Counted from the first letter of the stretch, positions 1 to 9,879 are shown. The stretch is 64,000 nucleotides of DNA from Planotetraspora silvatica (GCF_016863315.1 NZ_BOOQ01000002.1:186001-250000), one strand, 5' to 3'. The notes: generated by a model from the sequence alone, not told the origin. Made by a program: numbers and translations.

Positions 1-241
1 CCAGGCCACGCTCGCGCTCCCTCTCTACGTCGGCGCCGAGGCGGGCCTCGGCTTCCTCGGCGTCGGGATGCCGGAGACCACTCCCGACTGGGGCCGCATG
101 TTCCTGGTGGGCTCCACCGTCTACCACTCCGACGTGACCTACCTCCTGTTCCCGGGCGTGTCGATGTTGATCTTCGTGATCGCCTTCAACCTGCTCGGAG
201 ACTCGATCCGCGACGCTTTCGACCCAAAGACGAAGCGCTGA
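1..241 (+). CDS. ABC transporter permease, C-terminal fragment (DppC/OppC type)
   Basis: This is the last 79 residues of an inner-membrane permease whose start lies outside the window; the frame begins at base 2. It contains the loop GAEAGLGFLGVGMP followed by a hydrophobic segment ending in NLLGDSIRDAFDP, which is the usual C-terminus of the DppC/OppC permease of peptide and nickel importers (family knowledge). The stop codon is 18 bases before the binding-protein gene, so it is probably the first gene seen of the same operon. With the DppB-like permease at 2138 it would form the heterodimeric membrane channel. Substrate cannot be inferred from this fragment. Confidence 0.9.
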   Translation, partial: QATLALPLYVGAEAGLGFLGVGMPETTPDWGRMFLVGSTVYHSDVTYLLFPGVSMLIFVIAFNLLGDSIRDAFDPKTKR

Positions 242-259
242 CCCCCTAGGAAGGACCAC

Positions 260-2047
260 ATGAGATCGCATCGCAGGCGAATCGCCACAGCGACGGCCGT
301 GCTCGCTGTCGGCGCGCTGGCGCTGGCCGGCTGCGCCAAGGGCGGAGGAGGTGGCGCCCCCTCCGCGGCCGCGTCGAAGCCTCCGCTGGAGAACAAGGCG
401 GTCAGTGCGATCACGGTCGGCACCGCCGCGGACTCCACCGGGCCCGCGCCCGAGGTCGCCGGCGCCAAGCCGGGCGGCACGGCCAACATGATCGACCGTG
501 ACGACTTCAGTCACCTCGACCCGGGCCGCGTCTACCTGAACTACAACGCGTCGGTGTCGCTGCTGTTCACCCGGCAGCTCACCAACTACAAGGAAGACGC
601 GTCAGGCAGCATCAAGCTGGTCGGTGACCTCGCCACGGACACGGGCACCACCACCGACGGCGGCAAGACCTGGAAGTTCACGCTCAAGGACGGCGTGAAG
701 TGGCAGGACGGCTCGGCGATCACCTCGGGCGACATCAAGTACAGCTTCGAGCGCCTGTTCGCCGACTTCATCACCGAGGGCCCGGACTACGCCGAGAGCT
801 GGCTCGTCCCCGACCCCAAGAAGCCGTTCCGCGACCAGTACAAGGGCCCGTACGACGGCAAGGAACTCGACACCATCGAGACTCCTGACGACAAGACCGT
901 CGTCTTCCACCTGAACGCCGCCCACCCGGACTTCAACTTCACCGTGGCCATGACCGGCTACGGCGCGGTGCCGAAGGCCAAGGACACCAAGCAGAAGTAC
1001 GACAAGCAGCCGTTCTCCTCCGGCCCGTACCAGATCGTGAGTCACGTCACCGACAAGTCCCTGGACCTGGAGCGCAACCCGAACTGGGACAAGAACACCG
1101 ACCCGATCCGGCACGCCTACCCGGACAAGTTCCACATGGAGTTCGGTCTCCAGTCGCAGCAGTCGACCGAGCGGTTCCTGGCCGACGCCGGCCCCGACAA
1201 GCAGGCGTTCACCTTCCACAACCCGGTCGCACCCGAGCGGGTCCAGGAGGTGCTGAACAACCCCGAGGCGATGAAGCGGTCCCTGCAGGGCCTGACCCCC
1301 TTCACGACCTTCTACAACATCAACACCAAGCGGGTCACGGACGTCAACGTCCGCAAGGCCATCGAGCTGGCGTGGCCGGCCAAGCAGTTGCAGCAACTCC
1401 AGGGCGGCGAGACCAGCATCGGTAAGATCGCCACCACGGTGATGAGCCCGACTGTGCTCGGTTACGAGGCCTTCGACCTGTACGGCAAGCTGGCCAAGCC
1501 CGAGGGCGACCCCGAGGCGGCCAAGAAGCTGCTCGCGTCGACGAGCACACCGACTCCGACGATCGTCTACGCGTACAACCAGACGCCGGTCCAGGAGAAG
1601 GTCACCATCGCCATCAAGGACGCGCTGAGCAAGGCCGGCATCAACGTGGTCGCCAAGCCGCTCAACGCGGCGACGTACTACGACGCGATCGGCCCGGTGG
1701 ACAACGAGTACGACATCTACTGGGGCGGCTGGGCGGCCGACTGGCCGACCGGTTCGACCGCGATCCAGCCGTCATTCGACGGCCGCCTCATCGCGGACAA
1801 CGCACCGAACTACACGCACCTGAACGTTCCGGAGATCGACACCGCCATCGACCAGGCCAACACCGTCACCGACCCCGTCGAAGCGGGCAAGGCCTGGGCC
1901 GCGATCGACCGGAAGATCATGGAGCAGGCCGCGATCGTTCCCGAGTTCTACCAGACCTACTTCGGTCTCTACGGCTCGGGTCTCGGCGGCGTCAGGTTCG
2001 ACCCGATCCAGGGCGAGCAGTCCGCGCTCGACATCTGGGTCAAGTAG
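260..2047 (+). CDS. ABC transporter substrate-binding lipoprotein, family 5
   Basis: A 595-residue solute-binding protein of the DppA/OppA family, which captures peptides or related solutes outside the membrane for the importer encoded around it. The start is well supported by an AGGAAGGA ribosome site four bases upstream. The first 25 residues form a lipoprotein signal with an arginine-rich n-region, a hydrophobic stretch and the lipobox LALAGC, so Cys25 should be lipidated. A glycine/alanine/serine/proline-rich linker follows (about 26-75), then the folded domain. The sequence GGTANMIDRDDFSHLDPGR is the usual entry to the family 5 fold, and a WQDGSAITSGDIKYSFER segment is the family motif. 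It lies between the two permease genes rather than at the operon head, an uncommon but known order. Ligand unknown. Confidence 0.92.
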   Translation: MRSHRRRIATATAVLAVGALALAGCAKGGGGGAPSAAASKPPLENKAVSAITVGTAADSTGPAPEVAGAKPGGTANMIDRDDFSHLDPGRVYLNYNASVSLLFTRQLTNYKEDASGSIKLVGDLATDTGTTTDGGKTWKFTLKDGVKWQDGSAITSGDIKYSFERLFADFITEGPDYAESWLVPDPKKPFRDQYKGPYDGKELDTIETPDDKTVVFHLNAAHPDFNFTVAMTGYGAVPKAKDTKQKYDKQPFSSGPYQIVSHVTDKSLDLERNPNWDKNTDPIRHAYPDKFHMEFGLQSQQSTERFLADAGPDKQAFTFHNPVAPERVQEVLNNPEAMKRSLQGLTPFTTFYNINTKRVTDVNVRKAIELAWPAKQLQQLQGGETSIGKIATTVMSPTVLGYEAFDLYGKLAKPEGDPEAAKKLLASTSTPTPTIVYAYNQTPVQEKVTIAIKDALSKAGINVVAKPLNAATYYDAIGPVDNEYDIYWGGWAADWPTGSTAIQPSFDGRLIADNAPNYTHLNVPEIDTAIDQANTVTDPVEAGKAWAAIDRKIMEQAAIVPEFYQTYFGLYGSGLGGVRFDPIQGEQSALDIWVK

Positions 2048-2061
2048 CAGCGACCGTCCCT

Positions 2062-2095
2062 GCCGCCCCGCCCCGCCCCGCGCGGGCGGGGCGGC
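2062..2095 (+). terminator. GC hairpin between binding protein and permease genes
   Basis: A perfect 12-bp inverted repeat (GCCGCCCCGCCC and its complement, 10-nt loop) starts 15 bases after the binding-protein stop codon. There is no T-run, and the operon clearly continues. I read it as a 3'-stabilising or partial-termination hairpin that would raise binding-protein mRNA over permease mRNA, a common device in binding-protein operons (inference). Confidence 0.6.
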
Positions 2096-2137
2096 GGGGA
2101 CACCGGCCCGTTCACCGCCACGAGCAAGTGCGAGATC

Positions 2138-3118
2138 ATGACCAGCTTTCTGGTACGCCGGGTAGTCGGCGCCATCGTGATCCTGATCCTCATCAGCCTG
2201 ATCACGTTCTACCTCTTCTACGCCGTCCCCCGCGACCCCGCCCGGGCCTTCTGCGGCAAGATCTGCCCGCCGGAGACCCTGGAACTGGTCCGGCACAACC
2301 TGGGGATGGACAAGCCGCTGTTCGTGCAGTACTGGCTCTGGCTGTCCGCCATCTTCGTGGGCCGCGACTTCACCCAGTTCGGGCCCTGCCCGGCTCCCTG
2401 CCTGGGGTACTCCTTCGCCACCCAGCAGCCGGTCTTCAGCGCCATCGTGGACCGGTTCCCCGTGACCCTGTCCCTCACGCTCGGCGCCTCCGTCGTCATC
2501 CTGTCGTTCGGGATCCTGACCGGGATGCTGGCGGCGTGGAAGGTCGGGCAGCCGCTCGACAAGATCGCCAGCTCCTCATCCGTGATCGGCGCCTCGCTGC
2601 AGATCTACTTCGTCGGCCCGCTGGTGGTGTTCTTCCTGGTGGACACTCTCGGGCTGCTCCCGCGCCCCTCGTACGTCCCGTTCACCGAGGACCCGCTCAC
2701 CTGGTTCGTGCATCTGCTGATCCCGTGGGTGGTGTTGTCGATCATCTTCACCGCCAACTACACCCGCATGACCCGCTCGCAGATGCTCGAGCAGCTCGCC
2801 GAGGACTACGTCCGTACGGCGCGGGCCAAGGGGATGTCCGGACGGTCGGTCTTCTTCCGGTTCGCCTGGCGCGGCGCGATGATCCCCATCATCACGATCT
2901 TCGGCGTCGACCTCGCGACACTGCTGGGCGGCGCGATCATCACCGAACAGACCTTCACCCTGCACGGCATCGGCGAGCTGGCCGTACGGGCCGTGCAGAA
3001 CACCGACCTGCCGATGCTGCTCGGCGTGACCGTGGTCGGTGCGGCGGCCATCGTCATCCTGAATATCGTGGTCGACGTGCTGTACGCGTTCATCGACCCC
3101 CGCGTCCGGCTGAACTGA
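2138..3118 (+). CDS. ABC transporter permease (DppB type)
   Basis: A 326-residue integral membrane protein of the DppB/OppB family. The N-terminus FLVRRVVGAIVILILISLITFYLFY is the typical first membrane helix, and about six hydrophobic segments are visible. The EAA-like cytoplasmic loop near residues 225-245 (EDYVRTARAKGMSGRSVFFR) is the docking site for the ATPases in this family. The C-terminus YAFIDPRVRL is also characteristic. It pairs with the DppC-like permease upstream and is followed after 76 bases by the first ATPase gene. An extended loop near residues 80-95 carries several cysteines (GPCPAPCLGYS), which is not usual in well-studied DppB proteins; its role is unknown. Confidence 0.92.
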   Translation: MTSFLVRRVVGAIVILILISLITFYLFYAVPRDPARAFCGKICPPETLELVRHNLGMDKPLFVQYWLWLSAIFVGRDFTQFGPCPAPCLGYSFATQQPVFSAIVDRFPVTLSLTLGASVVILSFGILTGMLAAWKVGQPLDKIASSSSVIGASLQIYFVGPLVVFFLVDTLGLLPRPSYVPFTEDPLTWFVHLLIPWVVLSIIFTANYTRMTRSQMLEQLAEDYVRTARAKGMSGRSVFFRFAWRGAMIPIITIFGVDLATLLGGAIITEQTFTLHGIGELAVRAVQNTDLPMLLGVTVVGAAAIVILNIVVDVLYAFIDPRVRLN

Positions 3119-3194
3119 GACGAAGGCCTTCGCGCATGCACGCCGTATCCGTCCGCACCGAGCAGACCGGGCAGTACAGAAGCTGGAGCAGTAA

Positions 3195-4259
3195 GTGACC
3201 ACCGTGTCGTGGAGCAGCGAGCCGGGGACCTCGCGCGGCCCTGGGCCGTTCCTGTCCGTCCGTGATCTCAGCGTGCGGTTCAGCACCGAGGACGGCGTCG
3301 TCCACGCCGTGGACGGGCTCTCCTTCGACGTGGAGAAGGGCACGACCCTCGGCATCGTGGGCGAGTCCGGGTCGGGCAAGTCCGTCACCAACCTCACGAT
3401 CCTGGGGCTGCACGATCCCGCGCACACCGAGATCGACGGCGAGATCTGGCTGGAGGGCCAGGAACTCGTCGGGGCCGACGCCTCGGCCTTGGAGAAGCTG
3501 CGCGGCAACCGGGTCGCGATGATCTTCCAGGACCCGCTGACCTCGCTGTCCCCCTTCCACACGATCGGGCGGCAGATCGGGGAGGTGTACCGCAAGCACA
3601 AGGGCGCGAGCAAGAAGGAGGCCCGCGACCGCGCGATCGAGATGCTCGAACGTGTGGGCATCCCGCAGCCCGCCACCCGCGTCGATCACTACCCCCACGA
3701 GTTCTCCGGCGGCATGCGCCAGCGCGCGATGATCGCCATGGCTCTCGTCTGCGATCCCGATCTGCTGATCGCCGACGAGCCCACCACCGCGCTCGACGTC
3801 ACCGTCCAGGCGCAGATCCTCGACCTGCTCAAGGACCTGCAGGAGCAGTTCGGCACGACCATCATCCTGATCACCCATGACCTGGGAGTGGTCGCCAACA
3901 CCGCCGACAACGTCCTGGTGATGTACGCGGGACGGGCCGCGGAACGGGGCACGGTCCGCGAGGTCCTGAGCAAGCCGAGTCATCCGTACACCTGGGGGCT
4001 CCTGTCCTCCATGCCCCGGCTGACGTCGTCCGTCGACGTGCCGCTGACGCCCGTCCGCGGCGCCCCGCCGAGCCTGCTCAACCCTCCGGCCGGTTGCGCC
4101 TTCCATCCGCGATGCGACTTCCCGCAGCTCGTCGGATCGGATCTGTGCTTCACCCAACGACCGGACATCTCCCCCGAGAACGGGCACGGAGACGCCTGTT
4201 ATCTCACCCTCCAGCAGAAGAGGGACATCCGCACCGGCGACACCGAGGAACAGGCATGA
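3195..4259 (+). CDS. ABC transporter ATPase (DppD/OppD type)
   Basis: A 354-residue ATP-binding subunit that energises the peptide importer. Visible motifs in order: Walker A GESGSGKS (56-63), Q-loop [13 protein letters not shown] signature FSGGMRQR, Walker [13 protein letters not shown] and the switch histidine in ITHDLG. The C-terminal [14 protein letters not shown] is the OppD/DppD extension, which in homologues carries an iron-sulfur or metal-binding cysteine cluster. GTG start; the in-frame region before it is poor and the next methionine would remove conserved sequence. The last four bases overlap the start of the partner ATPase (ATGA), so translation is coupled. Confidence 0.94.
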   Translation: MTTVSWSSEPGTSRGPGPFLSVRDLSVRFSTEDGVVHAVDGLSFDVEKGTTLGIVGESGSGKSVTNLTILGLHDPAHTEIDGEIWLEGQELVGADASALEKLRGNRVAMIFQDPLTSLSPFHTIGRQIGEVYRKHKGASKKEARDRAIEMLERVGIPQPATRVDHYPHEFSGGMRQRAMIAMALVCDPDLLIADEPTTALDVTVQAQILDLLKDLQEQFGTTIILITHDLGVVANTADNVLVMYAGRAAERGTVREVLSKPSHPYTWGLLSSMPRLTSSVDVPLTPVRGAPPSLLNPPAGCAFHPRCDFPQLVGSDLCFTQRPDISPENGHGDACYLTLQQKRDIRTGDTEEQA

Positions 4260-5287
4260 GCGAGACGCTGCTGGAGATGCAGGGGCTGACCAAGCACTTC
4301 CCCGTCCGGGGCGGCATGATCTTCAAGCACCAGGTCGGAAGCGTCCACGCCGTGGACGGCGTGGACCTGACCGTGGGAGCCGGAGAAGTCGTCGGTCTCG
4401 TGGGCGAGTCGGGCTGCGGCAAGTCCACCACCGGCCGGCTGGCCTCGCGCCTGCTCGAGCCGACGGCCGGCAAGATCCTCTACCAGGGCCGCGACATCAG
4501 CCACAGCTCGCGACGCGAGCTCAAGCCGATCAGGCCCGAGATCCAGATGATCTTCCAGGACCCCTACAGCTCGCTCAATCCCCGGCAGACCGTCGGCACG
4601 ATCATCCGCGGCCCGATGGAGATCAACGACATCAATCCCGAGGGCGGTCGCAAGAAGCGGGCCCAGGAACTGCTGGAGATCGTCGGCCTGAATCCGGAGC
4701 ATTACAACCGGTTCCCGCATGAGTTCTCGGGCGGGCAGCGCCAGCGCATCGGCGTCGCCAGGGCTCTGGCACTCGACCCCAAGCTGATCATCGCGGACGA
4801 GCCGGTGTCGGCCCTCGACGTCTCCATCCAGGCCCAGGTCGTCAACCTGCTCCAGCAACTCCAGCGCGACCTCGGCATCGCGTTCCTGTTCATCGCGCAC
4901 GACCTCGCGATCGTCAGGCACTTCTCCCAGCGAGTGGCGGTGATGTACCTCGGCAAGATCGTCGAGGTCGGCGACCGTCAGTCGATCTACGAGCGGCCGA
5001 GGCATCCGTACACGCACGCCCTGCTCTCGGCCGTCCCCGAGCCTGACGTGACCAACGAGCCGCGCGAGCGCATCCGCCTGGCGGGCGACGTCCCCTCCCC
5101 CATCAACCCGCCGTCAGGCTGCCGCTTCCGCACCCGGTGCTGGAAGGCCCAGGACAAGTGCGCGACGGAGGTTCCGCCGCTGATCCAGCTGAACGGCAAC
5201 CGCGAGGGGCACCTCACCGCGTGCCACTTCCCCGAGGCGCCCACGGTCCACGGGGACGACGTGGTGCTCGACCCCGCCCTCGTCTGA
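4256..5287 (+). CDS. ABC transporter ATPase (DppF/OppF type)
   Basis: A 343-residue second ATPase of the peptide importer, forming a heterodimer with the preceding product. Walker A is GESGCGKS, the signature [15 protein letters not shown], Walker [12 protein letters not shown], and the C-terminus holds the family cysteine motif [16 protein letters not shown] placed the start at the ATG that overlaps the upstream TGA; the frame is open further upstream but that part is the antisense-like continuation of the previous gene. This is the last gene of the operon. The next gene (rpe) is convergent, and only a weak interrupted hairpin (5296-5344) separates them. Confidence 0.94.
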   Translation: MSETLLEMQGLTKHFPVRGGMIFKHQVGSVHAVDGVDLTVGAGEVVGLVGESGCGKSTTGRLASRLLEPTAGKILYQGRDISHSSRRELKPIRPEIQMIFQDPYSSLNPRQTVGTIIRGPMEINDINPEGGRKKRAQELLEIVGLNPEHYNRFPHEFSGGQRQRIGVARALALDPKLIIADEPVSALDVSIQAQVVNLLQQLQRDLGIAFLFIAHDLAIVRHFSQRVAVMYLGKIVEVGDRQSIYERPRHPYTHALLSAVPEPDVTNEPRERIRLAGDVPSPINPPSGCRFRTRCWKAQDKCATEVPPLIQLNGNREGHLTACHFPEAPTVHGDDVVLDPALV

Positions 5288-5360
5288 CCACCCCGGCCGC
5301 CTCCAGGCGCCGGCCCGGCAGACCGTCCGGAGCCGGGAGGCGGCGCGTTCCGATCCGGGC

Positions 5361-6020
5361 TCAGGCCTGCTGCGCCAGCGCGCGCAGGCTCCGTACGGCC
5401 TGGGCAGGATCGTCGGCGCCGTATACGGCGTTGCCGGCCACGAACACGTCGGCCCCGGCCTCGGCGCAGCGCTCGATGGTCGCGGCCGACACGCCGCCGT
5501 CCACCTGAAGCCACACCTCGCCGCCGTACTTGTCGATGAGCCCGCGGGCCTTATTGATCTTGGGAAGCATGATGTCCAGGAAGCCCTGCCCGCCGAATCC
5601 GGGCTCTACGGTCATGACCAGGAGCATGTCGATCTCGGGCAGCAGGTCCTCGTAGGGGTCGACGGGCGTGGCGGGGTTGATGGCGAGCCCCGAGCGGGCT
5701 CCGGCCGCGCGGATCGCGCGGAGCGTGCGCACGGCGGCCTTGGCCGCTTCGGCGTGGATGGTGACGCTCGCCGCGCCGGCCTCCGCGTAGCCGGGTGCCC
5801 ACCGGTCCGGATCGTCGATCATCAGATGGCAGTCGATCGGCGTGGAGGTCGCCTTCAACAGGGCCTCGACGACGGGCAGTCCCAACGTCAGGTTGGGCAC
5901 GAAGTGATAGTCCATGACGTCCACGTGCAGCCAGTCGGCGACGCCCTCGACCCGGGCGGCCTCGTCGGCCAGGCGGGCGAAATCGGCGGACAGGATGCTG
6001 GGCGAGATCTGTACGGCCAT
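5361..6020 (-). CDS. rpe: ribulose-phosphate 3-epimerase
   Basis: A 219-residue TIM-barrel enzyme that interconverts ribulose 5-phosphate and xylulose 5-phosphate in the pentose phosphate pathway. The start [17 protein letters not shown] matches the family N-terminus. The metal and acid-base residues are seen in [15 protein letters not shown], the flexible loop in [12 protein letters not shown], and the phosphate site in VDGGVSA. In many actinobacteria rpe directly follows rsmB in the priA-fmt-rsmB-rpe block; here two plus-strand genes (padR and a membrane protein) have been placed between rsmB and rpe. Full length, nothing unusual inside. Confidence 0.96.
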   Translation of the reverse strand: MAVQISPSILSADFARLADEAARVEGVADWLHVDVMDYHFVPNLTLGLPVVEALLKATSTPIDCHLMIDDPDRWAPGYAEAGAASVTIHAEAAKAAVRTLRAIRAAGARSGLAINPATPVDPYEDLLPEIDMLLVMTVEPGFGGQGFLDIMLPKINKARGLIDKYGGEVWLQVDGGVSAATIERCAEAGADVFVAGNAVYGADDPAQAVRSLRALAQQA

Positions 6021-6087
6021 AGTGGCAGCAGTCTATTTCTCCCCGGCCACACCTGGACCCCATGCCCGGACGCACCCCGGCGTGCTC

Positions 6088-6116
6088 TTGCAGATGAGTC
6101 AATTCATCGGTATATA
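6088..6116 (+). promoter_or_regulatory. candidate promoter of padR, leaderless transcript
   Basis: TTGCAG (6088-6093) and TATATA (6111-6116) are separated by 17 bases, a good match to the vegetative sigma consensus. The predicted start point lies within about three bases of the padR ATG at 6125, and there is no clear ribosome site, so the mRNA would be leaderless or nearly so. The TATATAT run could also be part of a PadR operator, since PadR proteins often bind their own promoter (inference). Confidence 0.5.
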
Positions 6117-6124
6117 TCGTCCAC

Positions 6125-6505
6125 ATGAAGGATCGATCCATGCAGGAACCCACGTTCCTGATCCTGACGGCGCTGGCCGCGGGGCCCCAGCACGGCTACG
6201 GCATCATCACCGACGTCCTGGCGATCTCCGATGAACGGGTGCGGCTGCGCGCCGGCACGCTGTACGCGGCGCTCGACCGTCTCCAGGGGGAGGGAATGAT
6301 CGAGACCGACCGTGAGGAGGTCGTCGACGGCCGCGCCCGCCGCTACTACCGGCTGACCTCCACGGGAGCGAGCCGGCTCGCCGTCGAGACGGAGCGACTG
6401 CGCCGGAACGTGGAGACCGCGGCCTCACGGCTGCGTGGACGTCCCGGCCTCGCGCTCGGTTCGCTCGTCCTGCGTCCGGGAACCGCGGGTGGGGGCGTCA
6501 CGTGA
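6125..6505 (+). CDS. PadR-family transcriptional regulator
   Basis: A 126-residue winged-helix regulator. MQEPTFLILTALAAGPQHGYGI is the standard PadR entry, followed by a wing region with YAALDRLQGEGMIETDRE and RRYYRLTSTG. The short C-terminal helix (about 80-105) would dimerise. Start is either the ATG at 6125 or the one at 6140 (MQEPTF); the promoter position favours 6125. Its end overlaps the GTG of the downstream membrane protein by four bases, a gene pair common in actinobacteria in which PadR probably represses itself and its partner (inference). Effector unknown. Confidence 0.9.
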   Translation: MKDRSMQEPTFLILTALAAGPQHGYGIITDVLAISDERVRLRAGTLYAALDRLQGEGMIETDREEVVDGRARRYYRLTSTGASRLAVETERLRRNVETAASRLRGRPGLALGSLVLRPGTAGGGVT

Positions 6506-7413
6506 ACACACTCGAGCGGCGTTATCGCAGGTTACTGAGGTGGTATCCGAAGGACCACCGGTTCCTGCACGAAGAGGAGATGGTCGCCGTGCTCCTCGGG
6601 GGATCGGCCGCCGGGCAGAGCCGTCCGACCATGCGCGACACGTTCGACCTGGCGCGCGGCGGCCTGTCCATCCGGTTGCGTCATGCGATGGGACCGGAAT
6701 CGGGGCACCTCTGGCTCGGGGCGCTCAACCTGGCGGCGCTGATCGGCCCGATCGTCCTGCTGCTCATGGAACTCACGCGGGCGACCGGGACGGCCGACGC
6801 GGCGCTCCGGGGATTCGCATCCCTGCAGGACGTGCTGCGGTCGCTCATTCCGGCCCTGCCGTACGGGCTGATCACCCTGCTCGCCTGGCTCGGGCGGAGG
6901 AGGCCCGCGGCGGTGTGCGCCTGGGCCTGGGTGGTGCTGTACACCTGGCTCGGCCTGAGTCCCGGCCTCGGCGTGCTGCCCTTCAACGTGTTCGACGGCG
7001 TCCCGCCCATCGACCTGCTGACGCCTTCGCTCCTGGTGTTCCGCGCCTGCCTGGTCGCGGTGACGCTCACACTGGCGCCGGCGCCGGGCCCCGCCTCGGT
7101 GGGCACGCGCAGACTGCTCACCTGGACGGCGGTGGCACTGGCCGCGCTCGTCGCGAGCACGTACGTTCCCGGCGCGGGCCTCGCGCTTCCCCTCTCGCTG
7201 GTGGCGGTTCTGGCGACCGTGGCGCTGCGCTCCCCCTCCGGGCGGAGAGCGGCGATCGCGTTGTTCCCCCTTGTGGCCGTGGAAGGCGTCTGGGGTCAGG
7301 CCGCGGTGGCCCTGCCTGTCGCCGCCGCGTTCTCCGCGGCGGTGCTGGCCCTCATCGCGTGGCTCGCGCGAACCGGTCGCGCCCCGTCGGCGCCCGGTGG
7401 CACCCCCGGGTGA
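6502..7413 (+). CDS. membrane protein co-transcribed with padR
   Basis: A 303-residue protein with a soluble N-terminus (LERRYRRLLRWYPKDHRFLHEEEM, about residues 3-26) followed by seven or eight hydrophobic segments from residue 75 to the end. The N-terminal RRLLRWYP-like motif is frequent in small membrane proteins encoded directly downstream of padR genes in actinomycetes; their function has not been defined to my knowledge. GTG start overlapping the padR stop codon. Convergent with rsmB, with a short direct repeat (CCCCGGACG twice) between the two stop codons. Confidence 0.75.
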   Translation: MNTLERRYRRLLRWYPKDHRFLHEEEMVAVLLGGSAAGQSRPTMRDTFDLARGGLSIRLRHAMGPESGHLWLGALNLAALIGPIVLLLMELTRATGTADAALRGFASLQDVLRSLIPALPYGLITLLAWLGRRRPAAVCAWAWVVLYTWLGLSPGLGVLPFNVFDGVPPIDLLTPSLLVFRACLVAVTLTLAPAPGPASVGTRRLLTWTAVALAALVASTYVPGAGLALPLSLVAVLATVALRSPSGRRAAIALFPLVAVEGVWGQAAVALPVAAAFSAAVLALIAWLARTGRAPSAPGGTPG

Positions 7414-7434
7414 CCCCGGACGGCCCCGGACGCC

Positions 7435-8943
7435 TCACCTGCGGCGCATCAAGGCGACGAACATGGCGTCGGTCCCGTGCCGGTGCGGCCAGAACTGCGC
7501 GTACGGCCCGTCTCCCAGATCGGGGACCTCGGGCAGGAACTCCCTCGCGTCCAGCATCTCCACCCGGTCCCTGACGTCGTCCACGACCGCACGCGTCTCG
7601 GCGAGGTGCGGGGAGCACGTGACATAGGCGACCACGCCGCCGGGCCGTACCGCCTCGAGCGCGGAATCGAGCAGGCGGCGCTGCAGAGACGTCAGCTCGG
7701 GGATGCTCCGGGGGTCCCGCCGCCAGCGGGCCTCCGGCCGCCTGCGCAGGGCTCCGAGCCCGGTGCAGGGGGCGTCGAGCATGACCCTGTCGAAGGCTCC
7801 GGCGCGCCAGGGCGGCTCGGTTCCGTCGGCGACCACCACCTCGGCGTCCTTGGTGGTGCTCCACACCAGGCGGGCGCGGTGATACTGCGCGTCCGCGGCG
7901 AGCAGGTGCCCCCCGCCCTGTACGGCGATCGCGTCCAGCAGCCCGGCCTTGCCGCCCGGCCCCGCACACATGTCGAGCCAGCGGCCGTCGGCGTCGAGCG
8001 GCACCCGCGTGAGCGCGAGGGCCACGAGCTGGCTCGCCTCGTCCTGGACCGCCGCACGAGCCTCTCCCACGGCCCGCAGCGAACCGGGGTCCCCCTCGGG
8101 CAGGTAGACCCCGTACGGCGAGTACCTGGCGCGCTCCCCTCCCGCCTCGACGAGCTCCTCGACGGAACAGCGCCCGGGGCGGGCCACCAGGGCCACACGC
8201 GGCCGGTCGTTGTCGGCCGCCAGGAGGGCGGCCGTCTCGTCGACGTCGCCGCCCAGCGCGTCGCGAAGCGCGCTGACGATCCAGCGCGGATGGCTGTGGG
8301 AGACCGAGAGGTGACCGACCGGGTCCTCCTCACGCGGCGGGGCGACGATCGCGAGCCACTCCTCGAGCGTCCGCCCCGCGACCTTCCGCAGCACCGCGTT
8401 GGCGTATCGGGACGGGCCCGTGCCGACCCGGAGCCGCACGAGGTCGATCGTGGCGCTCACGGCGGCGTGCGGAGGGATGCGCGTCTTGAGGAGCTGGTGG
8501 ACGCCGAGCCGTATGGCGTCGAGCAGGGGCGGGTCGACCTGCTCGGGAGGACGGTCGCTGCACGCGGCGATGATCTCGTCGTAGGTGCCGAGGCCCCGCA
8601 ACGTGCCGTAGGCCAGCTCGGTGGCGAGCGCGGCGTCACGCCCGCTGAGCCGCCGCTGCCGGAGCAGCGAGGGCATGAGCAGGTTGGCGTACGCGTCGCG
8701 CTCGTCGACGGCCCTCATGAGGTCGTAGGCGGCGTTGCGGGCCTCGTCCCTCGTCGGGCGCTGAGGGCGGCGACGGCCTCCGGGGCCGCTTCCACCGCGC
8801 CCCTGGCCTCCGCCGCGCCCCTGCGAGCCTCCACGCCCCTGAGAGCCCCCACGTCCTTGGGAACCTCCCGCTGAGCCTCCTGACGCGCCGTGGACTCCCT
8901 GCGCGTCCCTGGCGGCCCCTCCGCCGCCTGTCTGGCTGCTCAT
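7435..8943 (-). CDS. rsmB: 16S rRNA m5C967 methyltransferase RsmB
   Basis: A 502-residue RNA cytosine-C5 methyltransferase. Residues about 65-190 are the NusB-like RNA-binding domain (RDEARNAAYDLMRAV). The catalytic domain has the S-adenosylmethionine site LDMCAGPGGKAG, the motif IV cysteine in LDAPCTGLG and the nucleophile in YVTCSPH, as expected for NOL1/NOP2/Sun enzymes. The first 60 residues are an unusual low-complexity extension built of GGSQGRG-type repeats that resembles RNA-binding RGG tails. It follows fmt after six bases and ends the priA-to-rsmB run. Confidence 0.95.
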   Translation of the reverse strand: MSSQTGGGGAARDAQGVHGASGGSAGGSQGRGGSQGRGGSQGRGGGQGRGGSGPGGRRRPQRPTRDEARNAAYDLMRAVDERDAYANLLMPSLLRQRRLSGRDAALATELAYGTLRGLGTYDEIIAACSDRPPEQVDPPLLDAIRLGVHQLLKTRIPPHAAVSATIDLVRLRVGTGPSRYANAVLRKVAGRTLEEWLAIVAPPREEDPVGHLSVSHSHPRWIVSALRDALGGDVDETAALLAADNDRPRVALVARPGRCSVEELVEAGGERARYSPYGVYLPEGDPGSLRAVGEARAAVQDEASQLVALALTRVPLDADGRWLDMCAGPGGKAGLLDAIAVQGGGHLLAADAQYHRARLVWSTTKDAEVVVADGTEPPWRAGAFDRVMLDAPCTGLGALRRRPEARWRRDPRSIPELTSLQRRLLDSALEAVRPGGVVAYVTCSPHLAETRAVVDDVRDRVEMLDAREFLPEVPDLGDGPYAQFWPHRHGTDAMFVALMRRR

Positions 8944-8949
8944 CGGCGC

Positions 8950-9879
8950 TCAGCCCAGCCGGTCCTGGCCGGTGACGCGCATGCCGCGCGCCCATTCGGC
9001 CGACGTCATGAGGCGCTTGCCCTGCGGCTGCACCTCGCCCAGCTCGATCGGGTGACTGCCCGTCCCGACGAGCACGGACTTCTTGGACGCGGCCATCTCC
9101 CCGGGCTCGAGCTTGTCGGCCTCGGGCGCGAGCCGTACGGGGCCGAGCTTTACGCGCTGGCCGCGGAACTCCGTCCACGCGCCGGGGGCCGGGGTGCAGG
9201 CGCGGACGAGCCGGTCCACCCGCATGGCCGGAGCCGCCCAGTCCACCCGCCCGTCGTCCACCCCGATCTTGGGGGCGACGCTCACGCCGTCGACGGGTTG
9301 GGGCCGTGCCTCGAGGACGCCGTCCTCGACGCCGTCGAGCGTCGCCGCGAGCAGCCCGGCACCCGATTCCGCGAGCCGCGCGAGCAGGTCTCCGCTGGTG
9401 TCGTCCGGCCGGATCTCCTCGGTCACCACGCCGAAGACGGGGCCGGCGTCGAGTTCCTTCACGATCCGGAACGTCGACGCGCCCGTGATCTCGTCACCGT
9501 GCAGGACGGCATGCTGGACCGGTGCCGCTCCCCGCCAGGCGGGCAGCAGCGAGAAGTGCAGATTGATCCACCCATGGGGCGGGATGTCCAGCGCGGACTG
9601 CGGAAGCAGAGCTCCATAGGCGACGACCGGACAACAATCCGGATTTATCGCCCGCAGGCGGTCGAGGAAGCCCGGGTCTCCGGCCTTCGCCGGCTTGAGC
9701 ACCTCGATGCCCGACTCCTCGGCGAGCTGGGCCACCGGGCTGGGGTGGACCTGCCGTCCCCGGCCCGACTGCGCGTCCGGGCGGGTCACGACGGCGACCA
9801 CCTCATGGCGGGGCGAGTCCAGCAGGGCGCGGAGGGACGGGAGCGCGGTGTCCGGAGTGCCGGCGAAGACCAGGCGCAC
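8950..9879 (-). CDS. fmt: methionyl-tRNA formyltransferase
   Basis: A 309-residue enzyme that formylates initiator Met-tRNA using 10-formyltetrahydrofolate. [16 protein letters not shown] is the family start, and the active site is visible as [16 protein letters not shown] with the catalytic aspartate region in [12 protein letters not shown]. The C-terminal domain from about residue 205 binds the tRNA. The GTG start shares one base with the def stop codon, so the two genes are translationally coupled. The frame stays open upstream into def but that is not coding. The def-fmt pair is the usual arrangement. Confidence 0.95.
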   Translation of the reverse strand: MRLVFAGTPDTALPSLRALLDSPRHEVVAVVTRPDAQSGRGRQVHPSPVAQLAEESGIEVLKPAKAGDPGFLDRLRAINPDCCPVVAYGALLPQSALDIPPHGWINLHFSLLPAWRGAAPVQHAVLHGDEITGASTFRIVKELDAGPVFGVVTEEIRPDDTSGDLLARLAESGAGLLAATLDGVEDGVLEARPQPVDGVSVAPKIGVDDGRVDWAAPAMRVDRLVRACTPAPGAWTEFRGQRVKLGPVRLAPEADKLEPGEMAASKKSVLVGTGSHPIELGEVQPQGKRLMTSAEWARGMRVTGQDRLG

